DNA of 64,000 nucleotides from Tupaia tana (Eukaryota; Chordata; Mammalia; Scandentia; Tupaiidae), in contig JAKSZU010000016.1 of the NCBI GenBank assembly GCA_026018925.1, forward strand, positions 8,140,940 to 8,204,939. Direction: 5' to 3'. Below the pieces are notes generated by a model that did not search any database, had not been told where the DNA came from, and saw nothing but the letters and a program-made list of their open reading frames with translations. Shown here piece after piece: positions 57,190-64,000 of this stretch; position 1 is the first letter of the stretch; every line of letters starts with the position of its first letter. The translations under genes and the position numbers were made by a program.

Positions 57190-57589
57190 GAGAGGTAATA
57201 AAATGAGGTATGAAATGCTTTGCAAACTGCAACCACAGAGATGCATCAGACTGTGTGGTTATTAAACACACATGGACTCGTTTCAGGTCTTGCCATCATG
57301 CTCCTTACCTCTGCTTCTCCAAAGAATAAGTTCCATTTTACTCTGTAGCTTTAGTTTGGTAGATGCTATTATATTGTTAACAATACACTGTTGGGTTTGA
57401 GTTGGAGACAACAATCTTTCTCTAATCAAGAGTAAGCCAATTAGTCAATTACCTGGGAAGAATCCTCAGACCAAATTCTGGAGTTTAGAGAGGGGATGCA
57501 AGGGGGGTGCAGAGTGGGATTTTGTTTCTCTTAGTCTTAACCTTGAAGGATGAGGCATAGAAGTTAGGCAAGGGACAGTTATAACAGTG
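57190..57589. other. unique sequence
   Basis: Nothing recognised. Confidence 0.3.
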
Positions 57590-57800
57590 GTTTTCTACCA
57601 TTCTTTGAGAACTGTAGTAAGAAATACATTTCACATTGTAATCCAGAAAACATACATATAATTGTAATGTTAGTTTCCCCAAATTTGAGTTTTGGGGAAA
57701 ATGACCCTTTTGACATTTGATATAATCTGATATTTTAGATTCTAAATTCTGGTATTTTTCATGGTGGCCATTCATTAATGGGTCACAAAACTGATGTCAA
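57590..57800. repeat. possible hAT-type DNA transposon fossil
   Basis: 'agtggttttctaccattctt' on the left and 'taatgggtcacaaaactgat' on the right resemble the ends of an old hAT-like element. Tentative. Confidence 0.4.
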
Positions 57801-58575
57801 GGGTCATTATGCACTCTTAAAAACGTTAAACAAAAGCGTTCTGGCAGAGACTGAGAAATAGTGAAGGAAATACCCATACATTGTGGTCACTCTTTTGAGT
57901 TAAAATTACGTATCTCAAACTTTTTTTTTTTTTTTTTTTTAATTTGTGTGTGGTTATATGAAACCTGGTAACAGATCCCTTGTTTCGGCTGTGGGTTCCG
58001 GAGTATAGGTTCAAGTGATTCAGCTTTACTCAGCTTGCTAAATAGGACCCAGGAAAGAGAGATGTTTATTGAAAGAGAGGGCCCTGAATGTAGGTTATTA
58101 CAGGCACAGATATCGAAGTCTAAGAATCACAAGGGGACATTGAAGTCCCAACGGCCAGAGAGAAGGGCTTCAGTCTTACCAGTGCTAAACATCGAAGGGC
58201 CAGAGCTTTATTTCCTTAAAGCAAGCAGTTCCTCTTACAGTTCTCTGATAATCAACCCTTCCCACCATAACTTCTTGCCACTCATCTAAATCAAATTCCA
58301 GTTTGTCATAGAAAGTTGACTGAATCTGACTGTGTATTCCCCACAAATTTCTACTTGACATTTCCCCAGTTTCCCCTTCTTGCTTTGGTACCCTTTCTGG
58401 TTGTCTATTTTTTGTTCACTGCACTTCTTTCTTGGATCTAGCAATATAGATTTCCTCTTTCTCTTCTCTCTTAACACTTGGACCACTGAAAGAAAAAAAA
58501 GATACTGAACAATAAGATGGGATGAAAGGAATGCATTCTTCAATATCACCTTTCAGAGCTGAAGTATTATATATT
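57801..58575. other. unique sequence with a T21 run
   Basis: T-run at 57920-57940. 57960-58260 could be part of an old LTR, but I cannot support it. Confidence 0.3.
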
Positions 58576-58591
58576 AAAAACATTTAGGAGG

Positions 58592-58757
58592 GGGACCAGC
58601 AGTTAGTGTAATGGCTATGTCGCTGGACTCCCACGTAGTCGACCATGGTTTGAGTCTCGAACTCGGTGGCTTAAACTCATGCCGGGCGCATGTGCGTGCG
58701 TGCCCAAGAAGGTGATAGCAAAAACCTCTCAAAAAAAAAAAAAAAAAAAAAAAAAAC
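58592..58757 (+). mobile_element. SINE-A copy with large internal deletion
   Basis: Head intact ('gggaccagcagttagtg'), then the body jumps from 'gtgcgtgcgtgcccaag' near 58708 to 'gtgatagcaaaaacctctc', losing about 110 bp with the palindrome. Target 'catttaggagg' is at 58581-58591 and 58758-58768. Confidence 0.93.
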
Positions 58758-58766
58758 CATTTAGGA

Positions 58767-58990
58767 GGGACCAGCAGATGGCATAATGGTTACATTGTTG
58801 ACCCCCCACGTAGCCAACTGTGGTTCGAGTCCCGGACCCAGAGACTTAAAACACACCAGGTGCATGTGCGTGCATGCCCAAGATCCTGAGAGGAGAATGT
58901 AGAAGGGAGTGAGATGTGGCTATCTCTCCTGTGGGGGTGATTTCTTGCTTTCTGCTTCTCTGGTGAGCATACACACCCTATAGCAAAATC

Positions 58991-59026
<36 letters not shown>
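58767..59026 (+). mobile_element. SINE-A copy (older) ending in a CA microsatellite
   Basis: Head 'gggaccagcagatggca', box B 'ggttcgagtcc', body, 'cctatagcaaaatc', then (CA)n at 58992-59025 in place of the A-tail. Its first bases overlap the target duplication of the preceding copy. Confidence 0.9.
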
Positions 59027-59027
<1 letters not shown>

Positions 59028-59515
59028 GATTTGGTGAATACGTTTCATTTTCACTCCAAAAAATGGCAGATGACAATCTGTGGGACACTCTAGACACTCA
59101 TGGGAATATCTAGAATATAATTTTTTAAATTCTGATTTCAAGAACTGATATGCAAAAAACATTTTACAAATATGTAAATAATGAAATTAGCAATTTAAAA
59201 GTGTTCTCAAAATTGTTTTGCAAGGGTAATATGAATGTCACTATTTTAAAAATATGTGAAACTTTCAAATACTGCTAATTGTTCTGTATCTCTGCTCCAC
59301 AGAACAAAAACCTAATTATGGTGAGACTTTAAACATTTCTCACATGATTAGGTGATCATTAAAACGTATCTTAAGATAAATGTACAAATATTACCCAAAT
59401 CAGAAAATTCTCAAAACTAATGATCTAATTTTAATAACTCATGTTAATCTTTAATCAGACCAGGTTTAAGGAATTATAGGCTAATAATCCCATCATCTTT
59501 CTTTCCTATGAAAAT
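59027..59515. other. unique AT-rich sequence
   Basis: Nothing recognised. Confidence 0.35.
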
Positions 59516-59530
59516 ATTAGAGTATATTTC

Positions 59531-59776
59531 TTTTTTTTTTGGGAGTTTTTGTTATAGGGCACATGTACTTGCCAGAAAGACAGAGACAGAAAGCGAGAAA
59601 TCAACCCCTGGAGGGATGGCCACACCGCAATCCCTTTTCCTCTATTCTCCTTCCGGATCTTGGGCGCACACACACGCGCCCGGCGTGAGTTTAAGCCACC
59701 GGGTCCAGGACTCAAACCACAGTCGGCTACATGGGAGTCCAGTGACAGACATAGCCATTATGCCAACTGCTGGTCC
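59531..59776 (-). mobile_element. SINE-A copy
   Basis: Minus-oriented, lacking the full palindrome. Target 'agtatatttc' at 59521-59530 matches the copy near 59781-59790. Confidence 0.92.
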
Positions 59777-59794
59777 CTATAGTATATTTCAATG

Positions 59795-60339
59795 AGAATG
59801 TAAACAAACCATCATTTCAGGTGTAGTTTATACTAGAATTACCTTGCAAAAATTCCTGACCTGGTCATTTGCTGATTCCAGAAAAGTTTTAAAAAGTGAT
59901 CCTTGCTATTTTCAACACATTTTCTTTAGGGTCTATTTGCCAAGGCCTGTTTTACTCATTTTTTTTCCTCCTCAAGACAGATGCATCTAAGCTACTTTTT
60001 ACTGCAATGTTTTTTTTCTGCTTTTAAGAGCAATATAAAAATCCCACAAATAAAAAAATGTCTAATATTTTGTCGTCAGTTCTCCGAGCCTCCAGTTATC
60101 CTTCTACGGAGTCATCGTCCAACCAGAACTCGTTTTCTAAGCAGAAAATTGCTGAGCCAGGTTTGGACACAGGAAGGTACTGTCACGTGGGCCTGGGGAG
60201 TTGGAAAGTTTACGCCGGGGAAGAAATGCACACGTTTGTACAGATCGCCGTTTTGCAAACTCAGCCGAGGTGCAGGGAGACCTCTAAGTTGACTCACGGA
60301 GCCCAAACGGGAAGCCGAACTGCCAAAACCCCCAAGGAA
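59795..60339. other. unique sequence upstream of the CpG island
   Basis: No repeat recognised. It contains an E-box core CACGTG in 'gtcacgtg' at 60182-60189. GC rises to the right. Confidence 0.4.
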
Positions 60340-60912
60340 AGGAGTGACCGCTGAGCCCAAGCAGGTAGGCGGGCGCCCTCCGGGCCACGAGCCGGAGCCG
60401 GAAGGGCGCGCCGAGGGGCGGGGCCCGCTGGGGCGTAGGCGTGGCTAGGCGGAGAGGGGCCAATCGCGGCCGGGGCGGGGCAAGGCTCCTGCGCGCGCTA
60501 ACTCTTCGGGCCTGAGGGCCGGCACCTGGTGGAGAGCAAATGGCCGCTTCCACACGTGGAGAGTTTTTAACGAACACGTGAGGGAAGGAGGAAATCATGT
60601 CTGTGGAAAAAGTACCTCACAATTCTGTCGCCCCACTTCCTCCCCCAGCGCAGTCGCGTGTTTGCTGCGTTCCTAGGGCTCTCGGTTAACATCTCCCCGC
60701 CCCTCTCCGGCCACAGGCCCCGCGAAAGCACAGGGCGGCCCCGCCCAGCGGCCAGGACTGCGAAGCCGCCCGGCACGCGGCCAAGGGGCCGTCTGCGCCT
60801 GCGCCTGCGCCGGGGCCGCGGCGGGCTGCGGAAAACGGGCGTGCCTCCCGCCGTGGCGCTGGGGGCGGGGCCGAGGGCGCCCCGTGGCCTGACCTCCCCG
60901 ACGCCGGCCCCG

Positions 60913-60920
60913 TGACGTCA
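60913..60920. promoter_or_regulatory. perfect CRE, TGACGTCA
   Basis: A palindromic cAMP response element in the CpG island, followed within 10 bp by a second half-site-like TGACG at 60929-60933. CREB/ATF family proteins bind this core. Use here is an inference. Confidence 0.75.
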
Positions 60921-60952
60921 CCCCGCCGTGACGCGCACGCTGTAGGAAAACT

Positions 60953-60958
60953 GTAAGT
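60953..60958 (+). other. candidate splice donor of a plus-strand first exon
   Basis: GTAAGT follows 'ggaaaact' just downstream of the CRE. Other plausible donors on this strand lie at 61089 (after 'gggacag') and 61587 (after 'cctgcag'). Which is used, if any, needs transcript data. The exon would probably be 5' UTR, since no conserved reading frame is evident. Confidence 0.35.
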
Positions 60959-61260
60959 TTGCGAGGATTTTCTGCAGCTAGCCGGGCTTGTGGGGCTTGC
61001 CGGCTGCTGGCGCTCCCGGTGGTGGTGGTGTGTGGAGGCGTTTGATCCTTGGGAGATCGGGGGAGCCGGAGTGGCGGCTGAGGGACAGGTGCCGCCCACA
61101 GCAGGAGTGCGCCCTCGGGGCGGAGGGACCCAGGGCGGGAGGCCAGGCGGCGCCCCGCTGGGCAGCGCCTGCATCTATTCCCCTGGGGCGGGAGGGGCCT
61201 GCTAGCCGCCGAGCCAGGCCCGAGAGGGGAAGGGCCGAATGGAGAGCGCCTCGATGAAAG

Positions 61261-62140
61261 AATTTAAATGCTCTTGGCCGCGTCAGCCGTGGAGTTTGAC
61301 ATGTGAAATGTGGGTTGGAGCGTTTCTTCAGAGACCGGGAATCCTGTGTCCAGACTTCTTTCTGAGATTTCCGCCGAGTGACCAAATCGGTGAAGACAAG
61401 TTATAACCAGTCGCTGCCCCAGTTTCCCTTCTGTGTCGGCCTCTGGCCTCCCTGATTGTCGCTCCCATGAGAGAGCTCATGAGATAACCCAAGCCTGTGT
61501 GAACTTGCTAGGAGAAAGCTTTTAAAGACGGTTGACTATTCTGAGGAATGTGGCGGCCAGCGGTCACTTGACAAAGGGCCCTGCAGGTAGAGATCTTTCG
61601 CACAATTTTGCCTTCCCCTCCCACCTCTCCCACCCATCAGATCATGGAGGACACTTGAGCCTGATGGTTGATCTGAACTGTTGTCAATGAACTTGACTAA
61701 GTGGGGAATCAAGAAAGAGCCGGTATCATTATCACAGTGTTCTCGGCAGTTACAGTGCTCTGCTAGTCTGAGAGTTATAGGGATGCTTTTTGCATGTTGA
61801 AACTAGCACACCATACCGAACACGGATGCACTGAGCTTTAGGGGTTATCGCTGTGTCCACTTGGAGTATCTAATCCTAACTGAATATTTTGGCTGAATCT
61901 TGCCACACACTAGTACATTATTGATGAGTTACTTCCATACTAAACTCTGGGGCAAGTATTTGTTAGGAACTTTGAAGGGAAGAGTCGGGGGAGCCTGCGT
62001 ACACCTCACTGTGTAAATACAGGAGACTGAGAGAGCACATTCTATAAATTTAGTTCAAGGTTGTAATATCTTCTCATCCTTCCAAGTAGGTACAGCCTTG
62101 AAATCAGAAAGCAGAGATTGTACAGCCTCCCCCCTCCCAC
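61261..62140. other. sequence downstream of the CpG island
   Basis: Probably first intron if transcription runs rightward. No repeat recognised. Confidence 0.35.
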
Positions 62141-62144
62141 CCCC

Positions 62145-62385
62145 AGGTTTTTGTCTGAAAAAAACCTCTGACGTGCACTCACCAGAGAGAGACAGAGACA
62201 ATGACAGAGACAACCCCCTAGGGGGTTGGCCACGGGGTAATCCCATCTTCATTCTCCTCTTGAGATTTTGGGCAAGCATACATATGCACCTGCGTGAATT
62301 TCAAGCTGCCAGGTCCAGGACTCGAACTGCAGTCTGACATGTGGAGTCCAATATTTTAACCACCACACCACCTGCTGGCTCCAGG
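62145..62385 (-). mobile_element. SINE-A-related copy (old)
   Basis: 'gtgcactcaccagagagaga' to 'caccacctgctggctcc'. Box B area 'ggactcgaactgc'. The T-tail is missing. Confidence 0.82.
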
Positions 62386-62399
62386 GATTATAATTTTTA

Positions 62400-62618
62400 A
62401 AGATTATTTATTAAGTTCATGAGAGAGAGGGAGAGAATGAGCAAGAGAGACAGTGACCTCCTGCAAGGTTTTGCCACGCTGCACTCCCTCCCACAACCCT
62501 CTATCTAGCCAGGTTCCAGCATGCTGGGCTTGACCCAGGATGTGATCCCCTAACCTACCATATGACTGCAGCATCAAGCAGCTTTGTCCTACTGCCTGTG
62601 CCACCATGGCTGGGCCAG
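62400..62618 (-). mobile_element. SINE-B-like copy, antisense
   Basis: 'agattatttattaagttcat', GA-rich tract, 'cctgcaaggttttgccacgc', ending 'accatggctgggcc'. A short repeated 'taattttt' brackets it (about 62390 and 62626). Confidence 0.7.
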
Positions 62619-62629
62619 GGCTTGTAATT

Positions 62630-62800
62630 TTTGTTTTACCAGTTACAAGCTGTGTGTCCAAAGACATGTCACCCAAACTTGGAACTTTCTTTTTCTTATC
62701 TCGAAAATTGGAGATGATGGTATATCTGCAGTTGCTTTTTCAAGGATTGAATGAGATCATGAGTGTGAAAAAGAAAGGCTTTCTAAGTATGGTAACATTA
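62630..62800 (+). repeat. MIR, sense
   Basis: 'ccagttacaagctgtgtgtc', 'cgaaaattggagatgatggt' and 'caaggattgaatgagatcat' follow sense MIR. Confidence 0.8.
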
Positions 62801-62919
62801 AGAGGTTTGCGTCGGTCCCCTAGTATGGACAGGATTTGCGCATTTAAAAGTCAGGTTCTGAGTCAGGACTAGAAATAGGGCTGCAAAGAAGGCAGCAGTG
62901 AGGAATTAGAAAACAAAAT

Positions 62920-63110
62920 AAGGCATGATATCATTTTAGGTAGTGATAAGTGCAGCGAAATAAAGAAGGATAAGTTACAGACAGAGTGGGAACAGGCAGG
63001 TTGTTACAGTCTGTCAGAAGCCATTGGAAGGAGGGGAGAGTTGAAGCCATTGAAGTGAGGGAAAGAGGTTGAGAAAAGGACATTCCAGGGAGGAATATAA
63101 TGGCAGTGAA
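62920..63110 (-). repeat. L2 fragment, antisense
   Basis: 'gtagtgataagtgcagcgaa', 'aggcaggttgttacag' and 'aaaggacattccagggagga' match antisense L2. Confidence 0.65.
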
Positions 63111-63159
63111 CACTTAATAGAGCAAGTTTTAAATATTGCATTGAAATTTTACAACCTTA

Positions 63160-63310
63160 TGAAAGAAATAGTAATACCTCCATTTTTGTAGCTGAGGAAA
63201 CTAACACACAGAAGGGTGAAGAATTTGCTTAAGGTTGCACAGCTGAAACTTGGTAGCGCCGGTATTTGAATTGGAGCAAAGGTAAATTGGTATTTGAATC
63301 TGACTTGAGT
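63160..63310 (-). repeat. MIR, antisense
   Basis: 'gctgaggaaactaacacaca', 'gcttaaggttgcacagctga' and 'cggtatttgaattgg' are the antisense MIR core. Confidence 0.8.
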
Positions 63311-63349
63311 CCATGTTCCAAATGGCTGTATTACACGCCTCACTGCAGG

Positions 63350-63800
63350 AGCAGCCGAGATAATGCTCTGGGGTGGAAACGTGCCTGAGGCTGGAGACAG
63401 CCTGTTCAGAGCACAGCAGGGAAGGAGGGAAATGAGGACAGCTGATGTTGGAGAGCCAGGCAGGTGATGGGGACCTTGTAGGCTAGGGTGCAGTTAGAAG
63501 GTTTGCTCAAGGGAATGGCATCTGATTGAAGTTTGAGAAGAATTAATAAGCTCTATATGCAGAGTTATGAGGTGGTGGGGAGTGAAAATGGGAAAATAGG
63601 AAGGTCACATGGATCGTAGTTTGGGCTAAGGTAGGTGCTTGGGCTAAGGAGATAATGCTAAGTGGTTCCATTGGTAAAATACTTATGAAGGTTGAGCTGA
63701 TAGGACTGGCTAATTTGGAGTGTGAGGAGGACGGAATGATGACTTCTTAGGTCTAGGCTGGAACACCTAGTTCTAGTGGTGTGCTGTTTACTGAAAAGGG
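63350..63800 (-). repeat. L2 3' region, antisense
   Basis: 'gagccaggcaggtgatgggg', 'ccttgtaggctagggtgcag' and 'gctcaagggaatggcatctg' continue in antisense L2 order. It may be one element with 62920-63110, split by the MIR. Confidence 0.65.
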
Positions 63801-63843
63801 AGGACACAGAGAACATGGTTTGGGAAGAAAATTATGAATTGAG

Positions 63844-64000
63844 TTTTTTTTTTTTTAAGAGAAATTTTTGCTATAGGGTACATGCGCTTGACAGAGAGAC
63901 AGAGAGAGACAGAGAAACAGAAAGTGAAAAGTCATCCCCTAGGGAGGATGGCCACACCACAGTCCCTTCTCCAACATTCTCCTCTTCTGATTTTCAGCAT
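63844..64000 (-). mobile_element. SINE-A copy cut by the window end
   Basis: T-run at 63845-63856, then 'gagaaatttttgctataggg' and the body as far as 'cctcttctgattttcagcat'. The tRNA-like head lies beyond the window. Confidence 0.88.

Larger units (their letters stand above)
60340..61260. promoter_or_regulatory. CpG island, probable promoter of an unidentified gene
   Basis: A sharp rise in GC and CpG density in otherwise AT-rich DNA. Promoter-type motifs include GC boxes at 60415-60425 and 60471-60480, CCAAT at 60460-60464, NRF1-like TGCGC repeats at 60794-60810 and a perfect CRE at 60913-60920. There is no clear TATA box. Islands like this normally mark a 5' end of a broadly expressed gene, often bidirectional. 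I cannot tell from sequence which strand is used, and I do not recognise the gene. Confidence 0.85.

Noticed and set aside
60686-61174. 162-codon open frame in the CpG island
   Set aside because: Low-complexity proline-, arginine- and alanine-rich translation typical of GC-rich DNA in all frames. No start context or homology that I can support.

Overview
This is nuclear DNA of a placental mammal. Almost everything I can name is an interspersed repeat, and I find no protein-coding gene I can support. Evidence for a placental mammal is the mix of old MIR and L2 fragments, L1 ORF2 and 3' UTR fragments, MaLR-type LTRs with the 'agactaaga' type end, mariner DNA transposons, and about 40 copies of one lineage-specific tRNA-derived SINE, called SINE-A here. 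A second tRNA-like family with a TAAATAAA-type tail, called SINE-B here, contributes about 11 copies. SINE-A resembles what I would expect of the CYN SINEs of colugos (Dermoptera). I hold that species guess with only modest confidence, because I cannot run a library search.

Layout. 1-4.7 kb: unique AT-rich DNA with two SINE-A copies carrying clear target-site duplications. 4.7-8.6 kb: a nest in which an L1 3' end was split at a TA by a full-length but decayed mariner; the mariner then received two SINE-A insertions and the L1 two more. 9-17.7 kb: SINEs, a MaLR LTR, an L2 3' end, two miniature mariner relatives and AT microsatellites. 17.7-27.4 kb: mostly unique sequence, poor in lineage-specific SINEs, with scattered MIR and one MIR split by a 69-bp mariner miniature. 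27.4-41.3 kb: SINE-dense and more GC-rich, with MIR and L1 remnants, a 45-bp tandem duplication and a TTCC microsatellite. 41.3-52.3 kb: AT-rich with L1 and L2 fragments and some of the youngest SINE-A copies. 52.3-59.8 kb: SINE clusters, including two tandem pairs that share target duplications, and a second MaLR LTR. 60.3-61.3 kb: a CpG island with GC boxes, a CCAAT box and a perfect CRE. It is the one strong sign of a gene here, probably a promoter with a 5' UTR exon; the gene is not identified. 61.3-64 kb: SINE, MIR and L2, ending inside a SINE-A copy cut by the window edge.

Because no genes are identified, there is no pathway or operon logic to describe. Many open stretches of 60-130 codons lie inside SINE-A, where its body happens to be open on both strands. 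I do not treat them as genes. What the window does offer is a readable relative history of insertions: L2 and MIR first, then L1, MaLR and mariner, then SINE-B and SINE-A.
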